The notes: generated from the sequence alone by a model not told the origin. Shown: positions 48,207 through 60,777, counted from the stretch's first letter. The stretch is DNA of 64,000 nt from Bacteroidota bacterium (GCA_039821555.1 JBCBNX010000013.1:44693-108692), one strand, 5' to 3'. Translations and numbers: made by a program.

Positions 48207-50687
48207 TCAAGCGCGGCGGAGTCGTCCGTCGGCGTCGCGGGCGTAGGGCACCCACGCGAGCGCGAGCGTCCCGACGTGCATGTCGGTCTGCTTCGCCTTC
48301 ACCTCGACCGTCTCCAGCGGCTGGATCTCGGGGGCGTCGAGGTCGACCATTTCGAGCTCGCGGATCAGCTCCGCGTCGAGGTCGGCGTACTGCGCCTTGA
48401 GATCGTCGAGCTTCTTCTCGGCGCGGGCGACGTCGTCGGACTCCTTGCGCATGCGTCCGGCGCTGCGGGCGGCGGTCCCGATCTTGTTGACCGTCGTGCG
48501 GCTCATGCGGCGGCTCCCGAGGAACGCGCCCAACAGCGACACACCGACGTTGACGACCGTATCGAGCTTCTTCTGCGACGCCTGCGACGCTTCCCGGGCG
48601 ACGCGCTCCTCAGCGGCGCGCATCTTTGTTTCGAGCGCGTCGAGCTTCTTCTGAAACCGCTCGCGGAGATCGGCCTTGCGGCGGTCGCGGTCGGTGCGGG
48701 CGAGGTCGGCCAGGCGGGCGCGGAAGGCACGCTCGTCCTCGCCCGGCTGCGAAGTCGCCTTGAGGCCCTTGTGCTGGAAAAGCGTCAGCGGACGCTCGTG
48801 CTGGAGCCAGCGCTTGAGCGCCCGCTCCCACTTGGCATACGACCCGGCATCGGCGAACGTCGACGGCAGCGGGGCAAACGCAGTACCGTCGTGGGGCCTC
48901 GTCTCCGTGGTAGGCTTCGACGCGAGCGGCTCGGCGTTCTCGAAGTCCGGCGCGTCGCCATCGACTTCGGCGAGGAGCACAGTGCTCGCCGTGTGGTCGA
49001 GGTCGAGCGATTTGCGCGCGAACGGTACTTCGGCGTGGGCAAGCAGCATCGGCACGTAGGTCAACCCAGTCCCATCGCTCCCTTCCGTTGTCGTAAGGAA
49101 TACCTCCGGCACATCCCCAGGTATGGCTGGACGCCCCCCATCTCCTGTGCTGCTCGTCTCGTTTCGGTCTGCCACCTGTGAAGCCTGGTGCGCGGCTACC
49201 GGCTCCGCCGCACCATTGCCCTGGCTCTCCGTCTCGACGCGCCCTTCCATCAGCGTCCCGATCTGCGTGCGCGTGAGCGGCCCGGCGAGGTAGGACAGCA
49301 CCCAGCGCGTTTCGAAGACCTGCGGCGCGGACTCGTGGACGTTGTGCAGCAGGAACCGCCGCTTGCCGAGGCCCGAGAGGAGCGTGTCCATCGTGCTACG
49401 GTCGAGGCCGCCGGGCGTGGCGCCTTCGAGGCCGTCGAGCAGCCGCGCCTTGTCGCGCTCCGTCTGGAGGCGGCCAACGAACCACGTCCCACAGTTCGAG
49501 AGCGCCTTGTAGTCGAGGTCGACGGGGTTCTGCGTGGCGAGGACGAGCCCGACGCCGTAGGCACGGGCCTGCTTGAGAAGCGTGAGGAAGAGCGGCTTCG
49601 TGGGCGGGTTGCCCTGCGGCGGGAGGTAGCCGAACACCTCGTCCATGTAGAGGATCGCGCGCAGGCTGCCCGTGCCCGGCTGCTGCCGCATCCACGCGAT
49701 GAGTTCGGTGAGCAGCTTCGTGACGAAGAACTGCCGCTCCGCCTCGCCGAGGTGCGCGATGGAGCAGATCGAGACGCGCGGGGTGCCGTCCTGCCTGTGG
49801 AGCAGCCGTGCCACGTCGAGCGGCTCGCCTTCGCCCCACGCCGCGAAGCCCGGCGAGGCGAGGAGCCCGTTGAGGCGCATGGCGAGCTTGCCCCGGTCGC
49901 GCTCGGGGAAGAACGTGTCCACATCGAGCACGCCGAGCTGCTCGAACGGAGGCGCCTGGAGGGCACGGATCAGGTCGGCGAGCGTGAGGCTGCGCCCCGC
50001 CGCCCAGGCATCGCCGACGACGCGGGCGAGGAAGATGTGCTCGGGGGCCTGCATCGGGTCGGCCTCGACGCCAGCCAGCGCGAGTACGCCCGAGACCGTG
50101 GCCTCGATGCGCTCGCGGTACAAGTCGGTGTCCCAACGATCTGCATTGGGGCGGAGCGCGTCGCTGGGCGGGTCGAACGACTTGAGCACCGAGAGCGGCA
50201 GGCCCGCCGACGAGCCGGGCGTGTAGATCGCGAGGTCGGCGGTGGCGCGAAGCCGCTGGATGCGCTCCGCCGTCTGCCCCCACTTCGCGAGGCCATTGGT
50301 CCAGAGGTCGGCCGTGGCGGCGGCGTGCTCGTCGGTGGTGCGACCCTGGCGCTGCGCCTCCTGCGCGTCCACCCACGGCGCGAAGTCGCCCGGCGCGAGG
50401 TCCGGGAACGTGAGCAGCAGGTTGCCGAGGTCGCCCTTCGGGTCGACGGCGATCACCGGGATGCGGTCGAGCGCGGCTTCTTCGATGAGCCCGATGCCGA
50501 GGCCGGTCTTGCCGCTGCCCGTCATGCCGATGATGGCGGCGTGCGTCGTGAGGTCGGCGGCGTCGTAGAGGACGGGCGCGTCGGCGGGGCGCTCCGCGAG
50601 CCGCTCGCCCGTGGCTGGGTCGACGGGCGTGCCGAGGTAGAACGTGCCGAGGCCCTCGAAAGCGGACTTGGTGGAGGCAGCGGACAT
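48207..50687 (-). CDS. HerA-like ATPase (DUF853 family) with C-terminal coiled coil
   Basis: An 826-aa P-loop ATPase of the HerA/FtsK superfamily. Walker A is AAIIGMTGSGKTGLGIGLIE near residue 50-70. VIAVDPKGDLGNLLLTFPDL follows. Walker B is RAILYMDEVFGYLPPQGNPP. The sensor region is VLATQNPVDLDYKALSNCGT then WFVGRLQTERDKARLL. After about residue 640 there is a long charged coiled coil (RERFQKKLDALETKMRAAEE) with a small Gly-rich hydrophobic patch (VGVSLLGAFLGSRRM). DUF853 proteins are widespread and poorly understood; a DNA-translocating role is inferred from the superfamily. An unknown gene lies 140 nt upstream on the same strand. Confidence 0.88.
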   Translation of the reverse strand: MSAASTKSAFEGLGTFYLGTPVDPATGERLAERPADAPVLYDAADLTTHAAIIGMTGSGKTGLGIGLIEEAALDRIPVIAVDPKGDLGNLLLTFPDLAPGDFAPWVDAQEAQRQGRTTDEHAAATADLWTNGLAKWGQTAERIQRLRATADLAIYTPGSSAGLPLSVLKSFDPPSDALRPNADRWDTDLYRERIEATVSGVLALAGVEADPMQAPEHIFLARVVGDAWAAGRSLTLADLIRALQAPPFEQLGVLDVDTFFPERDRGKLAMRLNGLLASPGFAAWGEGEPLDVARLLHRQDGTPRVSICSIAHLGEAERQFFVTKLLTELIAWMRQQPGTGSLRAILYMDEVFGYLPPQGNPPTKPLFLTLLKQARAYGVGLVLATQNPVDLDYKALSNCGTWFVGRLQTERDKARLLDGLEGATPGGLDRSTMDTLLSGLGKRRFLLHNVHESAPQVFETRWVLSYLAGPLTRTQIGTLMEGRVETESQGNGAAEPVAAHQASQVADRNETSSTGDGGRPAIPGDVPEVFLTTTEGSDGTGLTYVPMLLAHAEVPFARKSLDLDHTASTVLLAEVDGDAPDFENAEPLASKPTTETRPHDGTAFAPLPSTFADAGSYAKWERALKRWLQHERPLTLFQHKGLKATSQPGEDERAFRARLADLARTDRDRRKADLRERFQKKLDALETKMRAAEERVAREASQASQKKLDTVVNVGVSLLGAFLGSRRMSRTTVNKIGTAARSAGRMRKESDDVARAEKKLDDLKAQYADLDAELIRELEMVDLDAPEIQPLETVEVKAKQTDMHVGTLALAWVPYARDADGRLRRA

Positions 50688-50827
50688 GGCAAGTGGGGGT
50701 GGGAGATGGGGGGGCGTGGGAGAAGATCGGAAGAGCCAAGCCCCCGTGTGCTGAGGAACGGCGGCCTACCTACAGCCCATCGCTCCGCCGTGTCGCAGCG
50801 TGTGTCGCCTCGCCCTCCATCGCGAAC

Positions 50828-51703
50828 CTACTCAGCCTCCACCCGCACGTGTAGCATCTCGGCGGGCGCACCGGCGAGGCACGCTATCCACTCGACCAAC
50901 AGCGCCTCCTCCATCGACACCGTGTCGGCGACGAGGGCACCGTCGCGGAGCCAAAACTCCTCCTCGCCCGGCTCGAAGTCGGGGTCCGCGTCCGGCGGTA
51001 GGAAGAGGTCGAGTCCGGCGAGCGTGAGGAAGGCATCCTCCAAGTCCTCCGGGATCTCGAAGGCGGCGCCTGTGACGACGAGCCGTTCAATTTGAACCAG
51101 CCCATACGCCGTGGAGCGGTGCGTTGCGTCGCTGGTGTGCTCGCCAATCGGACCGGAGGCGAGACGACGAGCCCCGGCAGAAAGAAGCGCCAGGGGCGAC
51201 ACGGCGTGCTCCGCAGCGCCAGCCTGACCGGTGACGTCCACGACGGCAAGGCGGCGGACGAGGGCGCCGCAGTCCTTCCCGCCGAACACGTCGCGGGCTT
51301 CCTCTTCGCTGCCCAGCATGGCGACGAGCCGCTCGAAGGCCCCGGCGGGCGTCTGGTGGAGCGCGAGCAGCAGCCGCAGCACCAGCACGAGCACGTCGGC
51401 GTGGGCACCGCTGGTCGAGAGCGTGAGCTGCAGCGTGTCAGCCTCGGTGAGCACAGCGGCCACCGTGGCCGCCGTGGCCGCCGTAGTTCCGGACGTGGCA
51501 GCGCGCGGACGGCCCAGAAATCCTGCGTTGAGGAGCGCTTCCAGCGCGGGCGCGTACGTCTCCAGGTCTTCCAACACATCCCCCGGTATGCCGGCGCAGA
51601 CCGCCGCCTCGGTGTAGGTGAGGACGAGGCGAGCGTGCACGAGCGTCTCCGGCCAGCGGGCTGGGGCGTCGAGGCTAGCGAAGAAGGCGTCAGTCTGGCG
51701 CAT
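50828..51703 (-). CDS. Protein of unknown function upstream of the HerA-like gene
   Basis: A 291-aa acidic, soluble-looking protein beginning MRQTDAFFASLDAPARWPET. It has Leu-rich helical stretches (VLVLVLRLLLALHQTPAGAF) and an acidic C-terminal part (PPDADPDFEPGEEEFWLRDG). There is an Ala/Thr-rich low-complexity run (SGTTAATAATVAAV). No catalytic motif or known domain was recognised. The start is uncertain: a Met eight codons upstream (51727) is also possible. Same strand as the HerA-like ATPase, so co-transcription is plausible. Confidence 0.6.
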   Translation of the reverse strand: MRQTDAFFASLDAPARWPETLVHARLVLTYTEAAVCAGIPGDVLEDLETYAPALEALLNAGFLGRPRAATSGTTAATAATVAAVLTEADTLQLTLSTSGAHADVLVLVLRLLLALHQTPAGAFERLVAMLGSEEEARDVFGGKDCGALVRRLAVVDVTGQAGAAEHAVSPLALLSAGARRLASGPIGEHTSDATHRSTAYGLVQIERLVVTGAAFEIPEDLEDAFLTLAGLDLFLPPDADPDFEPGEEEFWLRDGALVADTVSMEEALLVEWIACLAGAPAEMLHVRVEAE

Positions 51704-51837
51704 GGTCGAGTGGGCCGGAGCCCTCATTGGCGGGGGAGGCGATGAGGGAAGATCTGGGAAACGACAGGACGCGGAAACGAGGAGCGGAGGAAGCGTCTTG
51801 ACACCCTGCCGCTGCCCTCGTCTTCCCACCAACTCCC

Positions 51838-52134
51838 GTGACCCGTACCGATCTCGAAGCCCGCTACCTCCACCTCATGCGCGACGTGCTGCCCGCGCAG
51901 GCCCGCGCCGAGGGCTGGCCGATCCGCCTCGACCACTGCTTCATGCGCGTCGCGCTCGACCACGTGTTCGAGGACGCCTGGTATGCGCACGTCGAGCGCC
52001 GCCCTGCCTACCAGTACGTCTCCGAGGCGCATCTCGCCGAAGCCGTCCGCCACGCCGAGGCCATGCGCGACGGGGGCACGCCCGTGGTAGCGGCGATGAA
52101 CCGGCAGAGCCTGCGCTGGCGCGGCAAGGCCTGA
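51838..52134 (+). CDS. Small conserved protein of unknown function
   Basis: A 98-aa protein starting at GTG (VTRTDLEARYLHLMRDVLPA). It contains PIRLDHCFMRVALDHVFEDA, a wording I recall in short bacterial proteins sometimes mislabelled as acetyltransferases, and YQYVSEAHLAEAVRHAEAMR. There are no membrane segments. Divergent from the unknown gene at 50828-51703. Confidence 0.7.
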   Translation: MTRTDLEARYLHLMRDVLPAQARAEGWPIRLDHCFMRVALDHVFEDAWYAHVERRPAYQYVSEAHLAEAVRHAEAMRDGGTPVVAAMNRQSLRWRGKA

Positions 52135-52554
52135 GCACGGAGCTAGGTTCGCGCCTCGCCTCTACCGTGCCGCGTCCCGGAGTCGATGTCCTGGAGTCGA
52201 TGTCCTGGAGTCGATCCGGGGCGGCAGGTCGCCGCAGGCCGACTCGTGTAGTACATCGTGTGGGTCGCCGCGTTCGCGAGGACGACGGTGATGGGACCAG
52301 GCATCCCATAGGAGACACGCCCTGGTGACGCGTTTGCCGTGAGGCAAAGCGGCCTCACCATCGCGAGCACCGCCTCGTGCAAGAGCGCCGGTGGCCACCT
52401 CCGTCGTTCCTGAGTCGCATCTTCGCGCGTACTTTCTCGCCGCCACGCGATCCGCGGCGTCTCGCGCGGAATACAACGGCCCCGGCTCGTACTATCGGCT
52501 ACGAATCAGCCCGTCCAGGCCGGCCTCCTGCCTTCACCCTTCTGCCTTCCCGCC
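52135..52554. other. Intergenic region upstream of recN
   Basis: A stretch of 420 bp without a supported gene. It includes a short direct repeat at 52179-52215. Open frames in it have atypical composition and no family signature. No RNA gene or terminator was recognised. Confidence 0.4.
52179..52215. repeat. 14-bp tandem repeat (ggagtcgatgtcct)
   Basis: Two perfect copies of ggagtcgatgtcct and a third partial copy, in the gap before recN. No function is apparent. Confidence 0.9.
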
Positions 52555-54285
52555 ATGCTTCGCACGCTGCGCGTCCGCGACTATGCGATCATCGACCGGC
52601 TCGAAGTCGAGTTCGACAGCGGGCTGAACATCATTACCGGCGAGACGGGCGCGGGCAAGTCGATCCTGCTCGGGGCGCTCAAGCTCATCCTCGGCGAGCG
52701 GGCGTCGCTGGAAGCGATCCGCACCGGCGCGAAGAAGGCCGTCATCGAGGGCGTCTTCGATGACGCAGGCTCCGCGCGCATGACGGCGCTCCTGGATCAG
52801 CACGAGATTGAGCCGATGGACGGGGGCCTGCTCATCGTCCGCCGCGAGGTGACGGCATCCCACAGCCGCGCCTTCGTCAACGACACGCCCGCCACGCTCG
52901 GCGTGCTCAAGAACGTCGCCGCCAACCTCATCGACCTGCACGGGCAGCACGAGCACCAGTCGCTCCTCGACGCGGAGACGCACGGCGCGCTGCTCGACGA
53001 CTTCGGCGGCCTCGGCGGGCTCGTGGAGACGTACCGCAAGCGCTACGCCGAGGTGCAGCACCTCACCCGCGAGCGCGACAGCCTCCGGAAGCGCGAAGCC
53101 GCCCTAGCCCAGCAAAAGGAGCTCTTCGCCTTCCAGATCGAGGAGATCGACCGCACGGCCCCGCAACTCGGCGAGCAGGAAGACCTCGAAGCCGAGCGCC
53201 GCGTCCTCGAAAACGCCGAGCGGCTCTACGAGGCGACCTCGCAGCTCTACACGCTGCTCTTTGAGTCCGAAAACAGCGTCTACGACCAACTCGTCGTCGC
53301 GCGCAACGAACTCCAGGATCTCGCCCGCATCGATGCCGGCTTCGACGACACGCTTGATGAGGTGCGCAGCGCCGAAATCACCATCGGCGAGGCGACGCAA
53401 TTTCTGCAGGACTACAACGCGCGCATCGAGTTCAACCCCGAGCGCCTCGACGAAATCCGCGAGCGCCTCGGCGAACTCGACTACCTCAAGCGGAAGTACG
53501 GCGGCACCATCGAGTCCGTCTTGGAGCATCGCGCCGAGATCGGCGAGACGTTCGCGCTCGCGAGCGATTTCGCGGGCGCGCTCCAACGGCTCGACGGTAA
53601 GATCGCCGACGCGCGGGAGTCGCTCGGGCGGGCGGCGCAGCGGCTGACGGTGAAACGCCACGAGGTCGGCGAGCGCACGCAGGAGATGATCCAGGTCGAG
53701 CTCGCCACGCTCGGGATGCCGCACGCGCGCTTCGAGGTACGGATCGGCCAGCAGCCGGACGCCGATGGCTGGATCGTGCTGCCCGGCGGCGACGAGCGCC
53801 TGCGCGCCTTCCCCGATGGCGCGGACGTGGTCGAGTTCTACATCTCCGCCAACCCTGGCGAAGACCCCAAGCCGCTTGTGAAAGTCGCCTCCGGCGGCGA
53901 GGTTAGCCGCGTGATGCTCGCGCTCAAGACGATCCTCGCCAAGAGCGACCGCCTCCCGATCATGGTCTTCGACGAGATCGACACCGGCATCTCCGGCACG
54001 ATCGCCCGCCGCGTGGGCGAGACGATGCGGCGGCTCGCGCGCTACCATCAGATCATCGCCATCACGCACCTCCCGCAGGTGGCCTCGCTCGGCGACCTGC
54101 ACTTCGCCGTCGAGAAGGAGATCGACGCCGACGCTGAGGGCGCGATGCGCACGCGCACCTCGATTCGCCGCCTCGACGACGCCGAGCGCGCCGAGGCCGT
54201 GGCGAAGCTGCTCGCGGGCGAAGACCTCTCCGACGCCGTGCTCCAGAGCGCCCGCGAACTCATCGAGGCGGGACGCGAGGAGTAG
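52555..54285 (+). CDS. recN: DNA repair protein RecN
   Basis: A 576-aa SMC-like ATPase acting in double-strand break repair. The N-terminal half-ATPase has YAIIDRLEVEFDSGLNIITG and ETGAGKSILLGALKLILGER (Walker A). A long coiled-coil middle follows (about 150-370). The C-terminal half has KVASGGEVSRVMLALKTILA (signature motif), MVFDEIDTGISGTIARRVGE (Walker B) and IIAITHLPQVASLGDLHFAV. Normal length and start. Confidence 0.97.
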   Translation: MLRTLRVRDYAIIDRLEVEFDSGLNIITGETGAGKSILLGALKLILGERASLEAIRTGAKKAVIEGVFDDAGSARMTALLDQHEIEPMDGGLLIVRREVTASHSRAFVNDTPATLGVLKNVAANLIDLHGQHEHQSLLDAETHGALLDDFGGLGGLVETYRKRYAEVQHLTRERDSLRKREAALAQQKELFAFQIEEIDRTAPQLGEQEDLEAERRVLENAERLYEATSQLYTLLFESENSVYDQLVVARNELQDLARIDAGFDDTLDEVRSAEITIGEATQFLQDYNARIEFNPERLDEIRERLGELDYLKRKYGGTIESVLEHRAEIGETFALASDFAGALQRLDGKIADARESLGRAAQRLTVKRHEVGERTQEMIQVELATLGMPHARFEVRIGQQPDADGWIVLPGGDERLRAFPDGADVVEFYISANPGEDPKPLVKVASGGEVSRVMLALKTILAKSDRLPIMVFDEIDTGISGTIARRVGETMRRLARYHQIIAITHLPQVASLGDLHFAVEKEIDADAEGAMRTRTSIRRLDDAERAEAVAKLLAGEDLSDAVLQSARELIEAGREE

Positions 54286-54288
54286 CGC

Positions 54289-54975
54289 CTAGTCGCGCGG
54301 GCGCAGCCGTTCGAGTGGTGTCGTTTCGCCTGTCGGCATGACGAGGTTGACGCGGTCCGGCCCGATGACCTCGTAGCGTGCAACCTCCCAGAGTTCGAGG
54401 CGTCCCGTGGGGAGGTCCACCGGGTCCTGATCGTCGGCAAACAGGAGGAAGTCGCCGAGCGCTCGGAAGGGGCGCGGGTCTTCAAAGCCGACGCGCAGGG
54501 TGCCGTCCTCGCTGAAAACGAAGGCAAGGTCGATGGTCACGCCCGCGTCGTCGGTGACGTAGACGACCCAGGTGCCGAGGAGCGAGCCGGGCGTCGTGGT
54601 CGGCCGCGAACGCCGGTACATCGTCGAGCCGTAGGCGGTGCTCGTAGTGAGGCGGTCACCCTCCACGATCACGTCGACCAGCACATCGCCGATGCGAAGC
54701 TGCGCGCCCTCGCGCTCGTAGCGCGTGGTGGTGGTCGCAGCTTGCAAGCCCTCTGCCTGATCGTCCTCCCACACCGACGTCTCCGTCAGCGCCGAGTCGG
54801 ACACGACGAGGTAGCGGTAGTAGATCGTCTGCGCGAGAACGCCGCCGCCCGCGTCATCGGGGAGTGGCGTCTCGATGACGGTCGTGCTGTCGTTGACCCA
54901 CTCACCGTGCATCGCCGCCAGCGAGTCGGGTGGGCTCGCCGCGGCCAGCAGCGTCAGGGCGAGGCTGAGGAGCAT
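54289..54975 (-). CDS. Exported protein of unknown function
   Basis: A 228-aa protein. A short hydrophobic N-terminus (MLLSLALTLLAAASPPDSLA) suggests export. The rest is beta-rich and resembles two lipocalin-like halves, each opening with a Gly-x-Trp motif: MHGEWVNDSTTVIETPL and LLGTWVVYVTDDAGVTIDLA. No lipobox. Probably a periplasmic beta-barrel or sandwich protein; the ligand is unknown. It starts 3 nt after the gcvP stop, so co-transcription with gcvP is likely. Confidence 0.65.
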   Translation of the reverse strand: MLLSLALTLLAAASPPDSLAAMHGEWVNDSTTVIETPLPDDAGGGVLAQTIYYRYLVVSDSALTETSVWEDDQAEGLQAATTTTRYEREGAQLRIGDVLVDVIVEGDRLTTSTAYGSTMYRRSRPTTTPGSLLGTWVVYVTDDAGVTIDLAFVFSEDGTLRVGFEDPRPFRALGDFLLFADDQDPVDLPTGRLELWEVARYEVIGPDRVNLVMPTGETTPLERLRPRD

Positions 54976-54978
54976 AGG

Positions 54979-57873
<2,895 letters not shown>

Positions 57874-58080
57874 CGTCCGGGGCAGGGGGCTGAGGGGATG
57901 AAGGTTTCAATCAAGACTGAAAGAATGAAGCACCCCGCCGCGTGTTTCGCAAGCCGCCGACGCTACACGGTTTCCTCGTAACGTCCGCGCCTCTACAAAC
58001 CAGAGCGTCCGGGCGCATTGGTGTGCACCCGGACGTGACTTTCAGTGGGAAGTGTGGCGCGCGACGTGCTGCGCAGGCAG

Positions 58081-58512
58081 CTACTCGCCCCCTGAGACGC
58101 CGACCGAGACGATGCCGGAGTAGCCCTCAAACCGCAGCACGGCGCTGGCAGGACGGCCTGCCACGGTCTGCGCCCCCTCGGCCACATTCTGCGCGAGGTT
58201 GCGCGCGTAGAGCACTGTGCCGTCCTCATCGAGCAGTTCCAGCGAGGCGGTACCGTTGCTGTAGCCAACGACCGAGAGGCCGACTTGCGACGCGTCGCCG
58301 GTGAAGCTGAGGGCGTAGTCCTGCTCGAACGCGAGGTCGTCCGCCGTGACGGCGAAGCCGAAGCTGTCGGTTGTGTTGCCCACCGCAGGCGGCAAGCCCC
58401 CCGGGATCAGGTCGCCGGGCACGAGCGTTTCCGGCGTCACGAACGAGTCGGCGCAGCCTACGTTCAGCGTGAGGGCAAACAGGGCGACAGTAAGAGCAGC
58501 GAGGCGAAGCAT
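58081..58512 (-). CDS. Lipoprotein of unknown function
   Basis: A 143-aa predicted lipoprotein with leader MLRLAALTVALFALTLNVGC and lipobox Cys. The mature part is beta-rich and repeats polar turns: GFAVTADDLAFEQDYALSFT, SLELLDEDGTVLYARNLAQN and AVLRFEGYSGIVSVGVSGGE. No known domain. The start was placed at the Met that opens the signal peptide; the frame continues 20 codons upstream. Confidence 0.7.
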   Translation of the reverse strand: MLRLAALTVALFALTLNVGCADSFVTPETLVPGDLIPGGLPPAVGNTTDSFGFAVTADDLAFEQDYALSFTGDASQVGLSVVGYSNGTASLELLDEDGTVLYARNLAQNVAEGAQTVAGRPASAVLRFEGYSGIVSVGVSGGE

Positions 58513-58561
58513 AGCGATACGGGCGTAGTGTTCGAGGGTGGCTCGCCCGCAGGATACGGCG

Positions 58562-60427
58562 CTAGGCCTCATTCTCCGCGCGCTCAGCCGGTGGGGTGTC
58601 GAAATAGGCCCTGACCTTGCTGGCTGCCGATGGACCGACCTCGTCGGCGAGGGCGTCCTCGGAGGCAGCCTGGACGCCTTTTACGCTGCCGAAGGTCGAG
58701 AGCAGCTTGCGCGCGGTCTTCGCGCCGATGCCGTCGATCTCGGTAAGCTCGGTGCGGAGCGTCTTGATCGCGCGCTGCTTGCGCTGGGCCGTCACGGCGA
58801 AGCGGTGCGCCTCGTCGCGGGCACGTTGGAGCAGGCGCAGGCTGCTCGACGTGCGCGGGATCATCACGGGGTCCGACAGCCCAGGCTTGTAGACCTCCTC
58901 CAGCCGCTTGGCGAGGCTCACGATGGCAAAGCGGCCGACGACCTCGGTGCGCTTCAGCGACTCCATCACCGAGCTGAGCTGCCCTTTGCCGCCGTCGATG
59001 ATGACGAGGTCGGGCCAGGGGCCGTTTTCCTGCACCATGCGGTTGTAGCGCCGCTCCGTCGCCTCGCGCATGCTCTGGAAGTCGTCGGGCTTGCCGTCGG
59101 GGACCGAGCGGATCTTGTACGTGCGGTAGTCGGACTTCTTCGGCTTGCCGTCCTCGAAGACCACGCAACTCGCCACGGTGCCCGTGCCGCCGAGGTGCGA
59201 GATGTCGAAGCACTCGATGCGGCGGGGCGGCTTCTTGAGGCCGAGGTCGCGCTGGAGGGCGGTGACGCTGCGCGGGATGCGCTCCTCGCCGCGGGCGATC
59301 TTCTGCCGCTTCCACTCGCCGAGCAGCAGGTCGGCATTGGCCTCGACCATCCGCATGAGGCTCGCCTTCTCGCCGCGCGCCGGGGTCTTGAGGGGCACCT
59401 TCTTGCCGCGCCCCTCGCGCAACACGGCCTCGATGGGCTCGGGCGAGGCCACGTCGTGGGACAGGTAGGCCTCGTCGGGGAAGAACGTCGCGTCGGCGTA
59501 GTGCGCCTCCACGAAGCGCTGCATCAGCTCGGCGTCCTCGACGCCCTCGAAGCGGCGCAGGATCTTGTGCTGGCGGCCGATGATCTTGCCCTCGCGCACC
59601 TTGAAGAGCACGCCCACGGCTGCGTCGTCCTCGCGGTCGATGGCGAGCGCGAAGAGGTCACGGTCGACCTCCTCGGTGGTGACGACTTTCTGTTTCTCGG
59701 CGTACTTCTGGAGCGCCCGCATCCGGTCGCGCAGCTCGGCGGCGCGCTCGAAGTCCTTTGCCAAGGCGGCGGCCTGCATTTCGTCCTTGACGATGCCCAC
59801 GAGCGCCTTCGTCTTGCCGTTCAGCAGTTGCCGGATTTGGTCGATGGCGGCGTCGTAGTCCTCCTCGGACTGGTAGCCTACGCAGGGGCCCTTGCAGTTC
59901 TGGATGTGGTACTCCAGGCACGGCTCGAACTTGCCGGCCTCGACGTTGCCCTTCGAGAGCCGCAGCGAGCACGTGCGCAGCTTGAAGAGGTCCTTGATCG
60001 TCTTGAGCATCAGCTTCAGCGCCTTGCCGTCGGTGTACGGGCCGAAGTACTCCGAGCCGTCCTTACGCACCGTCCGCGTGGGAAAGACGCGCGGGAAGCG
60101 CTCGCGCTTGATGCAGATGTAGGGGTAGGTCTTGTCGTCTTTGAGGTTGACGTTGTAGCGCGGCTGGTGGCGCTTGATGAGGTTGTTTTCGAGGATGAGC
60201 GCCTCGGCCTCGGTGTCGGTGACGATGACCTCGACATCGACGATTTTGGAGACGAGGATGCGCAGGCGCGCATCGCGGGGGCGCGACTCCTGGAAGTAGC
60301 TCCGGACGCGGTTGCGCAGGTTCTTGGCCTTGCCGACGTAGAGGATGGTGCCCCCGGCGTCTTTGTGCTGGTAGACGCCCGGCTGGGTGGGGAGGTGAGC
60401 GAGCTTCTCGGCGAGCGCGTCGGTCAT
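58562..60427 (-). CDS. uvrC: Excinuclease ABC subunit C
   Basis: A 621-aa nuclease of nucleotide excision repair. The N-terminal GIY-YIG domain has PTQPGVYQHKDAGGTILYVG then KAKNLRNRVRSYF. The UvrB-binding motif is FERAAELRDRMRALQKYAEK near residues 210-230. The RNase H-like catalytic half has RIECFDISHLGGTGTVASCV and PDLVIIDGGKGQLSSVMESL. The C-terminal helix-hairpin-helix is IDGIGAKTARKLLSTFGSVK. MTDALAEKLAHLPTQPG was chosen as start. The upstream frame extension runs into dispersed element copy B. Confidence 0.97.
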   Translation of the reverse strand: MTDALAEKLAHLPTQPGVYQHKDAGGTILYVGKAKNLRNRVRSYFQESRPRDARLRILVSKIVDVEVIVTDTEAEALILENNLIKRHQPRYNVNLKDDKTYPYICIKRERFPRVFPTRTVRKDGSEYFGPYTDGKALKLMLKTIKDLFKLRTCSLRLSKGNVEAGKFEPCLEYHIQNCKGPCVGYQSEEDYDAAIDQIRQLLNGKTKALVGIVKDEMQAAALAKDFERAAELRDRMRALQKYAEKQKVVTTEEVDRDLFALAIDREDDAAVGVLFKVREGKIIGRQHKILRRFEGVEDAELMQRFVEAHYADATFFPDEAYLSHDVASPEPIEAVLREGRGKKVPLKTPARGEKASLMRMVEANADLLLGEWKRQKIARGEERIPRSVTALQRDLGLKKPPRRIECFDISHLGGTGTVASCVVFEDGKPKKSDYRTYKIRSVPDGKPDDFQSMREATERRYNRMVQENGPWPDLVIIDGGKGQLSSVMESLKRTEVVGRFAIVSLAKRLEEVYKPGLSDPVMIPRTSSSLRLLQRARDEAHRFAVTAQRKQRAIKTLRTELTEIDGIGAKTARKLLSTFGSVKGVQAASEDALADEVGPSAASKVRAYFDTPPAERAENEA

Positions 60428-60444
60428 GGAGGAAGAAGTGAGGT

Positions 60445-60576
60445 GGCTCCCCCCGCTTGACACGCCTGCGACGGCGGTCAAGCTGTCCCCCTCATCCCTG
60501 AGGGGGACAGTCCCGAGGAGCGGAGCGGGCGGCTCATCAGAGACGCACGCGGAGACGACGCAGGGACGGGGGGAGC
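60445..60576 (+). repeat. Dispersed TIR-bounded intergenic element, copy B
   Basis: A 132-bp copy with terminal inverted repeats ggctccccccg and cggggggagcg. The internal order is a gcttgac/gtcaagc hairpin, a 12-bp perfect hairpin ctgtccccctca/tgagggggacag, and a longer variable part. It ends 17 nt upstream of the uvrC start, with reversed orientation relative to uvrC compared with the other copies. Confidence 0.85.
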
Positions 60577-60777
60577 GGCACGGTTACGAATCCACCTGTG
60601 TACGCTCGACCCTGTGACTGCGTTCAGTCAGAGGGGCACGGTGAAGGGGCATGACAAAGCACGGTGCACAAACGCAGCACGGTTGCGCTGCGGGAACGGT
60701 CCAGCGCACGCGCGGGGGCGCGGCGAGGTCTTGGCGCGAGAAGGCACCAACGCTTCTCTCGCTTCCCTCCTGTTTCC

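Noticed and set aside
52143..52382. 79-codon minus-strand frame before recN
   Set aside because: Includes the 14-bp repeat, lacks any family feature or supported start; not reported as a gene.
57874..58080. Glycine riboswitch upstream of gcvP
   Set aside because: No recognisable tandem aptamer core in the 207-bp leader.
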